A DNA stretch of 64,000 nt from Thiotrichaceae bacterium (GTDB taxonomy: Bacteria > Pseudomonadota > Gammaproteobacteria > Thiotrichales > Thiotrichaceae): NCBI GenBank assembly GCA_026988095.1, contig JALSLX010000058.1, positions 1 to 64,000 on the forward strand. The letters are read 5' to 3'. Shown piece by piece: positions 8,902 through 18,120 of this stretch. The notes beneath the pieces are model-generated. The model made no database searches and was not told the origin of the DNA. It worked only from the letters and a program-made list of their open reading frames with translations. Numbering within the stretch: position 1 is the first letter of the stretch; each line of letters starts with the position of its first letter. The position numbers and the translations under genes are program-made.

Positions 8902-10527
8902 CTATGACTCCGCAGCTCGACCTTTTTTCGGGAATAACCCGCGAGGTCGTTTCTGTATGAATAAAATAATAAAGACAAGCACCAGTATTTTGGCTAATAC
9001 TGCCCCAGCCCATGGTTCCATAAATTTATTAGCAATACCTAACGTAAAGCCACTTATAAGTGTTCCCCATAGGTTTCCTACACCGCCAAACACAACCACC
9101 ATAAAGGAGTCGATAATATAGTCTTGCCCCATACTTGGCCCAACATTGGTAAGTTGAGAAAGAGCCACACCAGCAATACCCGCAATACCCGAACCCAACC
9201 CAAAAGTAAGTGCATCAACACGACTGGCACGTATTCCCATAGCGCGCGCCATTGAACGGTTTTGTGAAACTGCTTGCACACTCAAACCTAAAGATGTTCT
9301 TTTAATAATTAAATAGAGAAAAGCAAAAACAGCTAAACAGAAGAAAATGATATAAAGACGATTGTAGGTAAGTGCTAATGCAGGGTTTATCTCTAATGCT
9401 CCTGACATCCATGAAGGTGTTTCAACAGCACGGTTTAAAGGAGAAAAAATTGATCTGATAGCCTGTTGCAAAATAAGACTAATACCAAATGTGGCTAACA
9501 AAGTTTCTAACGGTCTCCCGTATAAATGCCGTATTACTAGACGCTCAATTAGCACCCCGACCGAGCCTGAAACAATGAAGGCCGCAGGTACCGCTATAAC
9601 CAACGAAAGACCAATGTGGTTGGGCATAATCTGCTGAATTACATACGTGGTGTACGCGCCCAGCATAATTAATTCGCCATGCGCCATATTAATAACGCCC
9701 ATTACACCAAAGGTTATAGCAAGCCCTATTGCCGCAAGCACTAATACTGAGCCAAGGCTTAGTCCAAAGAATACCGTATTTACTTTTTCATAAAAGCCTA
9801 GTTTTTTTTGAATATTTTTTAATGCATTTTGTGAGGCTGTTGCAATCTCGGCATCATCACTATCTTTTAGTGTTTCTAACTGATTGCGAGTTTCAGGATT
9901 AAGGTCATTGAATAAGGTTTTGATCGCAGCGAGTTTCACTGCCTTATCACTAGAATTTAAATCATTGATACTGATAAGAGTTTCTATTTTTTCTCTAACC
10001 GCAGTATCTTTTTCACTTTTAAGGTGCGCCTTTAAAAAAGCGATACCCGTATCATTAGTTTTCCCAAGCATTTGCTTAACAGCGCTTAAACGCTTATCTG
10101 CATCGGGACTAGAAAGACTTAAAGTTGCTATGGATGCACGCAAAACACCACGAAGCTTATTATTAACTTTTATTTTTTTAAGTTTAGACTTACTAAGTAC
10201 GCCTAAATCTTTTTGATCAAGTACGCTAACTAAAGAAAAACCATCATCATGTTTTTTTCCAATAACGGTAATTTTATCTTCTTTAGTATAAAAAAGCCGT
10301 GCTTTTAGCATGGCCTCTAAAATTGGTTGAACACGTTCATCTTTTGTTATGACGAGCTGCTCTATTGCTTTGCCTTTTTTGTTATAGCTTTTAGATTGTA
10401 GCAACTCTAAGGCTTGTTTAAAAGACTCTGAATTTGTTGTTTCTGCAAAACTACTGCTTGAAAAAAGCAGGATGAGAGAAATGATTAAAAAGGGGAGTAT
10501 TCTATTTTTCATTGAGAAAAATGACAT
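8902..10527 (-). CDS. urtB: Urea ABC transporter permease UrtB with N-terminal periplasmic extension
   Basis: GVMGVINMAHGELIMLGAYTTYV, FGISLILQQ motifs; signal-like start MSFFSMKNRILPFLIISLILLFSSSSFA; tracked ORF start 10608 probably too long. Confidence 0.94.
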   Translation of the reverse strand: MSFFSMKNRILPFLIISLILLFSSSSFAETTNSESFKQALELLQSKSYNKKGKAIEQLVITKDERVQPILEAMLKARLFYTKEDKITVIGKKHDDGFSLVSVLDQKDLGVLSKSKLKKIKVNNKLRGVLRASIATLSLSSPDADKRLSAVKQMLGKTNDTGIAFLKAHLKSEKDTAVREKIETLISINDLNSSDKAVKLAAIKTLFNDLNPETRNQLETLKDSDDAEIATASQNALKNIQKKLGFYEKVNTVFFGLSLGSVLVLAAIGLAITFGVMGVINMAHGELIMLGAYTTYVIQQIMPNHIGLSLVIAVPAAFIVSGSVGVLIERLVIRHLYGRPLETLLATFGISLILQQAIRSIFSPLNRAVETPSWMSGALEINPALALTYNRLYIIFFCLAVFAFLYLIIKRTSLGLSVQAVSQNRSMARAMGIRASRVDALTFGLGSGIAGIAGVALSQLTNVGPSMGQDYIIDSFMVVVFGGVGNLWGTLISGFTLGIANKFMEPWAGAVLAKILVLVFIILFIQKRPRGLFPKKGRAAES

Positions 10528-10561
10528 AACTAATACATCTTGGTTACTAAAAATGGGGGCT

Positions 10562-10598
10562 AAAAAAAACACCCCTCTCCCAAAGGAAAAGAGGTGTC
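10562..10598 (-). terminator. Intra-operon stem-loop with U-tract between urtA and urtB (attenuating terminator)
   Basis: On the minus strand ACACCTCT..AGAGGGGTGT followed by TTTTTTTT, just after the urtA stop. Confidence 0.7.
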
Positions 10599-10624
10599 CG
10601 TGAGACATTTAGAATGTATAACAA

Positions 10625-11926
10625 TTATTTAGCAGTTGCCAAACATTTCTTCTCTTTTGTGTTGTAGTTTCCACATTTGATAGGCGCAGTCCAATCAGAG
10701 ATTAGATCTTTACTACCTGGTAAGAAATCAGACCATGCATCACCAGCTACTTCACCGTCTGTTTGCCAAACCACATCAAACTGACCATCTTCTTGAATCT
10801 CTCCAATAAGAACAGGTTTAGTTATATGATGGTTCTTCAACATTTTAGCTGTACCGCCAGTCATGTTTGGCACTTCAATACCGATCATTGCATCAATTAC
10901 TTTATCTGTATCAGTCGTACCTGCTTTCTCAACCGCTTTTACCCACATTTTAAAACCGATAACATGAGCTTCCATAGGATCGTTAGTTACACGCTTTTTG
11001 TCTTTAATGAATGCCTGCCAAGTTTTGATGAACTCTTCGTTTTCTTTACTCTCAACACTCATGAAGTAGTTCCATGCTGCAAGATGACCAACAAGAGGTT
11101 TAGTATCTAAACCAGAAAGCTCTTCTTCGCCAACAGAGAATGCTACAACAGGAATATCTTCTGATGAGATACCTTGATTACCAAGCTCTTTGTAGAATGG
11201 TACGTTTGCATCACCATTAATAGTAGAAACAACCGCTGTTTTCTTACCCGTAGAACCAAACTTTTTAATATCAGATACAATTGACTGCCAATCAGAATGC
11301 CCGAAAGGCGTGTAGTTGATCATGATATCTTTTTCAGCAACACCTTTAGAAAGCAAGTAAGCTTTTAATATTTTGTTAGTAGTACGTGGGTAAACGTAGT
11401 CAGTACCCGCAAGTACCCAACGCTTAACTTTGATTTCATCCATTAAGTAATTAACTGCAGGAATCGCCTGTTGATTTGGCGCTGCACCTGTATAGAAGAT
11501 ATTCTTAGATGACTCTTCACCTTCGTACTGAACAGGGTAAAACATTAAGCCGTTAAGCTCTTCAATTACAGGCAATACTGATTTACGAGATACTGATGTC
11601 CAACAGCCGAAAATTGCGTCTACTTTCTTTTTAGAAATAAGCTCACGTGTTTTTTCAGCAAATAAAGGCCAATCAGATGCAGGGTCGACAACAACAGCTT
11701 CTAACTGTTTGCCTAGTAACCCACCTTTTTTATTCTGTTGCTCGATAAGCATTAACATAGTGTCTTTCAGTGTTGTTTCACTGATAGCCATCGTTCCAGA
11801 AAGCGAGTGCAAAACACCAACTTTGATTGTCTCTTTAGAATGAGATGCGGCAAAAGCCTGAGTTACTACAAATGAAGTGCTCAGCATTAAAGCGCCTGCC
11901 AACATTTTTTTGAAATTGATATTCAC
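10625..11926 (-). CDS. urtA: Urea ABC transporter substrate-binding protein UrtA
   Basis: IKVGVLHSLSGTMAISETTLKD, GCWTSVSRKSVLPV; GTG start (VNINFKKMLAG) preceded by AAGGAGGA, shorter than the tracked ORF. Confidence 0.95.
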   Translation of the reverse strand: MNINFKKMLAGALMLSTSFVVTQAFAASHSKETIKVGVLHSLSGTMAISETTLKDTMLMLIEQQNKKGGLLGKQLEAVVVDPASDWPLFAEKTRELISKKKVDAIFGCWTSVSRKSVLPVIEELNGLMFYPVQYEGEESSKNIFYTGAAPNQQAIPAVNYLMDEIKVKRWVLAGTDYVYPRTTNKILKAYLLSKGVAEKDIMINYTPFGHSDWQSIVSDIKKFGSTGKKTAVVSTINGDANVPFYKELGNQGISSEDIPVVAFSVGEEELSGLDTKPLVGHLAAWNYFMSVESKENEEFIKTWQAFIKDKKRVTNDPMEAHVIGFKMWVKAVEKAGTTDTDKVIDAMIGIEVPNMTGGTAKMLKNHHITKPVLIGEIQEDGQFDVVWQTDGEVAGDAWSDFLPGSKDLISDWTAPIKCGNYNTKEKKCLATAK

Positions 11927-11972
11927 TAAATATTCCTCCTTGGAATTTATTGGGTTTGTTCGGAGGGTATAT

Positions 11973-11989
11973 AGCAGGAAGTGTGCCAA
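11973..11989 (-). promoter_or_regulatory. Putative sigma54 (RpoN) promoter upstream of urtA
   Basis: Minus strand TTGGCACACTTCCTGCT: GG at -24 and GC at -12 with correct spacing, upstream of the GTG start. Confidence 0.75.
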
Positions 11990-12094
11990 AACTAAATTTA
12001 CTAATAAACAAGTACTTACCGCTTACCATGCAGAGAAAAAGATCGTCCTTGGTGCGTATATTTTACTTTCGCCCCAAGAGAAAGCAACAGAACA

Positions 12095-12763
12095 TCAAGT
12101 CAAGACGCGTTGAAGCCACTGTGAAACATCTTTGACCTCTTGCGCACACAATGAGTGCTCCATATCATACGAATGAGCCTCTACATCGAAGCCTTGCACT
12201 TCGAGTTTTGGCACATAGTCCTGCCAACTTGCCACAGGAATTACAGGGTCACGCATACCGTGAGCAGCAAAAATAGGTAGGCCATTTTGCTCAGAGCTTG
12301 TTTGTTTAAATAAGTTCTCGTCAAAAGGCACATAAGTGGATAGCGCCATAACACCTGCTAACTTTTTGGAATAACGAAGTCCGGCATGAAGTGCGATTAC
12401 GCCACCTTGCGAAAAGCCTGCTAGTAGGATATTTGTTGACGGCACACCATTTTCGATCTCTCGATCAATGAATTGATTGATCCAGCCAACGGTGGTTAGC
12501 AAATCAGATTCATCGGTGTTATTATTCCTATCCAGCGAGAACATGTCGAACCATGCGCGCATTTCATAGCCATTATTTAGCGTTATCGGCCTGACTGGCG
12601 CGTGAGGAAAAATGAACTTTATCGCCAAAGATTCTGGCAACCTTAACTCTGGCACTAGTGGCACAAAATCATTACCATCTGCGCCTAAGCCGTGAAGCCA
12701 GATGATAGTGTATTCAGTTTTTTCTGCTGTTTTTACAACTTCAAAGGGCAATAACTCAGACAT
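12095..12763 (-). CDS. Carboxylesterase/phospholipase family alpha/beta hydrolase
   Basis: IIWLHGLGADGNDF, GFSQGGVIALH, AHGMRDPVIP. Confidence 0.92.
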   Translation of the reverse strand: MSELLPFEVVKTAEKTEYTIIWLHGLGADGNDFVPLVPELRLPESLAIKFIFPHAPVRPITLNNGYEMRAWFDMFSLDRNNNTDESDLLTTVGWINQFIDREIENGVPSTNILLAGFSQGGVIALHAGLRYSKKLAGVMALSTYVPFDENLFKQTSSEQNGLPIFAAHGMRDPVIPVASWQDYVPKLEVQGFDVEAHSYDMEHSLCAQEVKDVSQWLQRVLT

Positions 12764-14189
12764 CTTTGTCTAACTCGCTTTTAGTTGACTCACTAATATT
12801 CAAATCTTTTAGTTTTCTCGTTAAAGTATTTCTTCCCCAGCCCAATAAATCCGCCGCATCCTTCTTACGCCCACCTGTTTTTTGTAACGCTGCATTTAGT
12901 GCAATAGCTTCAAAGATTGGAGTCACTTCATCAAGAATGCGTTTATCACCACGATTTAGGCGCTGCATCATATTTTGATGTAAAAGAGACTTCCAACTAT
13001 TATTTGTATCACCCGTGCTGCTTTTCAAATCTTGGGGCAAATCATCCAATGTTATTTCATGCCCTGTTGCCATTACCGTTAGCCATCTACTAGCATTTTC
13101 TAGCTGACGAACATTACCTGGCCAATTGAGTGTTTGCAGATAATGACTAACATCTTCATTCAAAGATTTTTGATCTACGCTTAACTCTTTTGATGCTTGC
13201 GCTAAAAAGTGATTCAGCAAGAGAATTATATCTTCACCTCGCTCACGCAAAGCAGGTATTTGCACGCGAATAACATTTAAGCGATGATATAAATCCTCAC
13301 GAAATGACCCGTTTTTCACATGTTGCTCTAAATCCTGATGGGTTGCGGCAACCACACGGACATCAACTTTTACTGGCTGTGTTCCACCTACACGGTAGAA
13401 TTCACCATCAGCCAATACACGCAATAGTCGAGTTTGTAGCTCTGCTGGCATATCGCCAATTTCATCTAAAAATAAGGTGCCACCATCAGCTTGCTCAAAG
13501 CGACCTTTGCGCTGTGCTTGCGCCCCTGTAAATGCTCCTTTTTCATGCCCAAATAGTTCGGACTCTAATAAGTCTTTTGGAATTGCGGCGGTATTTATTG
13601 CAATGAATGTATTATTCGCTCGCGGGCTATGCGTGTGTAATGCCTTAGCAACCAACTCTTTACCCGTGCCTGATTCACCTGTGATTAATACCGATATACT
13701 AGTTTTGCTTAAACGCCCTATGGTACGAAACAGTTCCTGCATCGCAACCGACTTACCTATAATTTCTTGCTGAGTAATGGGCGATTCATCATCTGTAGCT
13801 TTTTCAGGGAGTTGATTTGAAGCACAGGCTCGTCTGGCTAACTCAATAGCCTCATTGATATCAAAGGGTTTTGGTAAGTATTCGAATGCACCACTTTCAT
13901 AGGCTGACATGGCACTATCCATATCTGAATGTGCAGTCATGATAATTACAGGGAGATCGGGATATAGTTTGTGAATCTCATTAATCAGCTCAAAACCATC
14001 CATGCCCGGCATACGAATATCGGAGATTATTGCATCAGGAAACTCACCCTCACTCGCCTCTCGTAATTGACGCAGCAAATCTGTCGCAAACTCAAAGGCA
14101 ATTACATCCATTTGTGCTTTTTCAAGTGCGCGCTGTAAGACCCAGCGGATAGACTGATCATCATCGACTATCCATAGTTTTTCTGTCAC
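12756..14189 (-). CDS. glnG: Nitrogen regulation response regulator NtrC
   Basis: Receiver + sigma54 AAA (GESGTGKELVAKALH, ELFGHEKGAFTGAQ) + Fis HTH (GGRKKDAADLLGWGRNTLTRKLKDL). Confidence 0.97.
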   Translation of the reverse strand: MTEKLWIVDDDQSIRWVLQRALEKAQMDVIAFEFATDLLRQLREASEGEFPDAIISDIRMPGMDGFELINEIHKLYPDLPVIIMTAHSDMDSAMSAYESGAFEYLPKPFDINEAIELARRACASNQLPEKATDDESPITQQEIIGKSVAMQELFRTIGRLSKTSISVLITGESGTGKELVAKALHTHSPRANNTFIAINTAAIPKDLLESELFGHEKGAFTGAQAQRKGRFEQADGGTLFLDEIGDMPAELQTRLLRVLADGEFYRVGGTQPVKVDVRVVAATHQDLEQHVKNGSFREDLYHRLNVIRVQIPALRERGEDIILLLNHFLAQASKELSVDQKSLNEDVSHYLQTLNWPGNVRQLENASRWLTVMATGHEITLDDLPQDLKSSTGDTNNSWKSLLHQNMMQRLNRGDKRILDEVTPIFEAIALNAALQKTGGRKKDAADLLGWGRNTLTRKLKDLNISESTKSELDKDV

Positions 14190-15304
14190 GTTTTAGCTCC
14201 TGCTGATTTTTTTGTATTTCCCTGTTTTTTATCAAAAATGGGCAATAGTAAAGTGAAACATGTTTCGCCCACTTGTGATTCAAATTCAATAACACCATGA
14301 TGACGGTTTGCCAATGATTGAGCGATAGACAAACCAAGCCCCGTCCCCTTTGCTGAACCACTAATCATAGGGAAAAAGAGCTTATCGCGAATATCATCTG
14401 GCACACCTTGACCGTTATCAATAATATCTAGCCTTAGCGCCAAACGATGCGTTTTGTGATTAATGGTGAAATTTCTTAGCACTCTCGTTTTAAATAGTAT
14501 TTTACCCGAGTCACCCACAGCCTTTATTGCGTTACCTGCGATGTTAAATACTAGCTGTATGAGACTATCTCTATCCGCATTTAAATCTGGAATACTGGGA
14601 TCGTAATCAAAGCGCAACTCCACACCTTCTGGAATATCAGCAATAATGAGCTTTCTAACACGCTCTAACACCTCATGAATATTTACCACTTCGTTTTTTA
14701 TCGGCTGAGGAGAGCCCAGCATACGATCAACTAATTTCTTTAACCGATCAGCCTCTGAAATAATAATGTTTGTGTATTCTTTTAACTCGCTGTTATAAGT
14801 ATCATCAAACTCTGATTCTAATAACTGCGCTGCCCCACGGATTCCACCAAGAGGGTTCTTAATTTCATGCGCCATACCGCGCACTAATACTTGCGTGGCT
14901 TCTTGCTGTTTTAATAATTGCTCTTCACGATTAATACGAAGCTGATAATCTTTTCGATGCAGTTCCAGCACGATACCCTGTAGCTCGCCTGTCTTTAAAA
15001 GCGGATTTGCCACACAATCTAAAGTAATACCTTCCTGATACTTCCCTTTTAAATAGCATTCTCGCAAAGTTTGAGGCTCATTTGTTTTAAGAACCGCTTG
15101 CAAATGCTCATCAACCATATCGGCATTAAGTAAAAAACTATAGGATTTATTAATGACGCGTTTTCGACTTTGACCAAACAAGTTCTCAGCCGCCGCATTC
15201 ATGTGCTTAACATATAATGACTTATCTAACACGACCACGGCTGTGCTGAGCGCATCACTTACCGCATCGGAAAAAACCGTACTATTGATATTTTTATCTG
15301 TCAT
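14186..15304 (-). CDS. glnL: Nitrogen regulation sensor kinase NtrB
   Basis: PAS + HATPase; MAHEIKNPLGGIRGAAQLLESE H-box. Confidence 0.96.
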   Translation of the reverse strand: MTDKNINSTVFSDAVSDALSTAVVVLDKSLYVKHMNAAAENLFGQSRKRVINKSYSFLLNADMVDEHLQAVLKTNEPQTLRECYLKGKYQEGITLDCVANPLLKTGELQGIVLELHRKDYQLRINREEQLLKQQEATQVLVRGMAHEIKNPLGGIRGAAQLLESEFDDTYNSELKEYTNIIISEADRLKKLVDRMLGSPQPIKNEVVNIHEVLERVRKLIIADIPEGVELRFDYDPSIPDLNADRDSLIQLVFNIAGNAIKAVGDSGKILFKTRVLRNFTINHKTHRLALRLDIIDNGQGVPDDIRDKLFFPMISGSAKGTGLGLSIAQSLANRHHGVIEFESQVGETCFTLLLPIFDKKQGNTKKSAGAKT

Positions 15305-15414
15305 TTAATAAACTCTATAGCAAACATCGCGCCAACTCTTCCTAGCCTGACTATTGATTGATTTGACTATTCCAGACTCTCAAAGCACCAATTTAAAACA
15401 AGTGGCAATAATAG

Positions 15415-15431
15415 TGCACTATATTGGTGCT
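15415..15431 (+). promoter_or_regulatory. Putative NtrC-binding site upstream of glnK
   Basis: TGCACTATATTGGTGCT closely matches the NtrC palindrome TGCAC-N7-GTGCA. Confidence 0.7.
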
Positions 15432-15501
15432 ATACAGTTAGAAACCAAGGACACAACTACCATTCATCGCGGTTTATCAATAAAAAGGGCTTTCCTAAAG
15501 T

Positions 15502-15517
15502 TGGCACAGTAGTTGCA
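15502..15517 (+). promoter_or_regulatory. Sigma54 promoter of glnK-amtB
   Basis: TGGCAC-AGTAG-TTGCA, a near-consensus -24/-12 element. Confidence 0.85.
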
Positions 15518-15584
15518 CTATTTGAGTTAGCAATCTTTTTACTGGTTATAAACACCAGCTAAAAATTAACTTTAAGTCATGCAC

Positions 15585-15652
15585 GTCGCCGATAAAGCTG
15601 ACGACATAATCGAGTTATCCGTTTTTAACAACAAAACGGCAAGCTCGCTAAA
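15585..15652. repeat. Palindromic repeat family B, copy 2
   Basis: GTCGCCGATAAAGCTGACGACATAATCGAGTTATCCGTTTTT..AAAACGGCAAGCTCGCTAAA; matches copies near 4981 and 33153. Confidence 0.7.
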
Positions 15653-15667
15653 TATTTTTTAAAATAG

Positions 15668-16018
<351 letters not shown>

Positions 16019-16033
16019 AGGAGAAGCAATATC

Positions 16034-17335
16034 ATGGAAAATAATATATTAGAATTACAATATGCAATGGATACCTTTTACTTCTTAGTAATGGGTGCAT
16101 TGGTAATGTGGATGGCTGCTGGTTTCTCAATGTTAGAAGCAGGTTTAGTTCGCTCTAAAAGTACCACAGAAATATTAACCAAGAACATCGCACTATACGC
16201 GATTGCTTGCACGGCTTATTTAGTTGTCGGTTACGAGCTAATGTACGACGGTGGCATGTTCTTAAAAGACATCGCACTTGATGGCGCTAAAGATGCTGAC
16301 AGCATGGTTGCTACAGTACTAAAAGAGGCGGCAGATAGAGAGGGTGGGTTCACTGGCGGATCTGTTTACTCAAATGCATCCGACTTCTTCTTCCAAGTGG
16401 TATTTGTTGCTACGGCAATGTCTATCGTTTCGGGTGCCGTGGCTGAGCGCATGAAGCTTTGGGCGTTCCTTTTGTTCGCCGTTGTTATGACTGCATTCAT
16501 CTACCCAATTGAAGGCTCTTGGACTTGGGGTGGAAAACCAGTTGGTCTATTTGGAATTGAGCTATATAGTTTAGGTGATGACTTTGGTTTCTCTGACTTT
16601 GCTGGTTCTGGTATTGTTCACATGGCAGGTGCTGCCGCTGCATTAGCAGGTGTTATCTTACTTGGCGCACGTAAAGGCAAGTACGGAAAAGATGGAAAAA
16701 TCACTCCAATCCAAGGTGCTAACCTGCCAATGGCTACACTAGGCACATTCATTCTTTGGATGGGCTGGTTCGGCTTTAACGGTGGCTCGGTTCTTAAACT
16801 TGGCGACATCGCTAACTCAAATGCAGTTGCAATGGTATTTTTAAATACTAACGCAGCAGCTGCAGGTGGCGTAATCGTTGCTTTATTAGTTGCACGCTTA
16901 ATGTTTGGCAAAGCTGACTTAACCATGACGCTTAACGGCGCATTAGCTGGCTTAGTTGCAATCACGGCAGAGCCTTCTACACCTACTCCACTACAAGCGT
17001 TAATCATTGGTGGAATCGGCGGATTAATTGTTGTTTTCTCTATCCTAGCTTTGGATAAAATGAAGATTGATGATCCTGTAGGCGCTATCTCAGTTCACGG
17101 TGTTGTTGGATTCTTCGGCGTAATGATCGTGCCTTGGACTAACGATGGCGCCAACATCATAGGTCAACTTGTCGGCGCGGCAACTATCTTTGTTTGGGTA
17201 TTTGTTGCTTCATTCATCGTTTGGTTGATTATCAAGATGGTATTCGGTATCAGAGTATCTGAAGAAGAAGAATACGAAGGTGTTGATATTGGCGAGTGTG
17301 GTATGGAAGCATATCCAGAATTCACTAATAAATAA
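16034..17335 (+). CDS. amtB: Ammonium transporter
   Basis: Amt family; GSGIVHMAGAAAALAG, ISVHGVVGFFGV. Confidence 0.97.
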   Translation: MENNILELQYAMDTFYFLVMGALVMWMAAGFSMLEAGLVRSKSTTEILTKNIALYAIACTAYLVVGYELMYDGGMFLKDIALDGAKDADSMVATVLKEAADREGGFTGGSVYSNASDFFFQVVFVATAMSIVSGAVAERMKLWAFLLFAVVMTAFIYPIEGSWTWGGKPVGLFGIELYSLGDDFGFSDFAGSGIVHMAGAAAALAGVILLGARKGKYGKDGKITPIQGANLPMATLGTFILWMGWFGFNGGSVLKLGDIANSNAVAMVFLNTNAAAAGGVIVALLVARLMFGKADLTMTLNGALAGLVAITAEPSTPTPLQALIIGGIGGLIVVFSILALDKMKIDDPVGAISVHGVVGFFGVMIVPWTNDGANIIGQLVGAATIFVWVFVASFIVWLIIKMVFGIRVSEEEEYEGVDIGECGMEAYPEFTNK

Positions 17336-17361
17336 ATTCTACACTTCATAGATAAACTAAA

Positions 17362-17386
17362 GGTCACCATTAGGTGGCCTTTTTTA
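17362..17386 (+). terminator. Rho-independent terminator after amtB
   Basis: GGTCACC-atta-GGTGGCC-TTTTTT. Confidence 0.85.
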
Positions 17387-17444
17387 TTACTATCGTGCTT
17401 CGACAAAGTACTAATATTTATTTCAGAAGCACAACGACATACTT

Positions 17445-17555
17445 TTTGTCTTTAGCTTAGCCCCAAAAAGGAACTTGTAGTAGCAATCTTACTTTTCCCC
17501 GCCCTAAGATAAAGCGATCAAGGTACAATCTGAGCAGCACTTGAGCTTTGTGGTC
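17445..17555 (-). repeat. Probable diverged family C copy (opposite strand)
   Basis: CTTACTTTTCCCCGCCCTAAGATAAAGCGATCAAGGTACAATCTGAGC aligns with the reverse complement of copy C1 (CTACTTTCCCGCCTTGATC...ATACAATCTGAGC). Confidence 0.45.
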
Positions 17556-17570
17556 TTATAACTTACAAAC

Positions 17571-17602
17571 AAAAAAAGAGAGCCAAATGGCTCTCTTTTT
17601 TT
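17571..17602. terminator. Bidirectional-looking hairpin terminator
   Basis: AAAAAAAGAGAGCCaaatGGCTCTCTTTTTTT. Confidence 0.8.
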
Positions 17603-17631
17603 GTTTGTGTTTTTCATGAAGGAAAAAACAT

Positions 17632-17746
17632 TTAATTTAAAAAAGTAGTTCTAGGAAGACCACGGGGAGAAGATATGCGCAGCTGAAGTGTATCAACCGC
17701 AATCCGCCTAGAACCAAATATGAAGGTAAGGAAATAATCCTTCATA
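17632..17746. other. Unidentified stem-bounded element; also encodes a 37-aa ORF on the minus strand (17632..17745)
   Basis: GTTCTAGG (17648-17655) pairs with CCTAGAAC (17707-17714); adjacent TATGAAGG/CCTTCATA hairpin; minus-strand ATG ORF MKDYFLTFIFGSRRIAVDTLQLRISSPRGLPRTTFLN*. Confidence 0.5.
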
Positions 17747-17940
17747 CAATTACTCTGAACAGCAAAATGCTTATTAGTTCAAAAATAGTTCAAAAAATAA
17801 TGAAATTAATTTCATCTTCCTTCCCTTTATATATTAACCCCATGAAAATAATGGAATTTTTAAGAGCAAGCCTTTACAAGTTTATTAGAGCAATCTTAAA
17901 AGAATCGGTATAATTCTCAACCTTAAAGGAGTTTATCAAT

Positions 17941-18117
17941 ATGTTTAAAAAAATTTGTTGGGCAAACTGGCTATTTATTATAATGATAGGTGGGCTTGCT
18001 CTTATCAGTATCACCTCATCACTATCAGGCTGTGGCAATAAAAGTAACTTAGTATTACCCGTAAACTCTTCAGATCAAACACCCGCTACGACTGCGGCAA
18101 CAACAAAGAACAACTAA
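17941..18117 (+). CDS. lptM: Small lipoprotein, LptM (YifL)-like
   Basis: 58-aa ORF below the track cutoff: MFKKICWANWLFIIMIGGLALISITSSLSGCGNKSNLVLP..; lipobox LSGC-GNK; directly upstream of lysA, the usual location. Confidence 0.75.
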   Translation: MFKKICWANWLFIIMIGGLALISITSSLSGCGNKSNLVLPVNSSDQTPATTAATTKNN

Positions 18118-18120
18118 CAT

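Noticed and set aside
11877-12135. Small ORFs in the urtA upstream region
   Set aside because: They overlap the sigma54 promoter and urtA 5' end; better explained as regulatory DNA.
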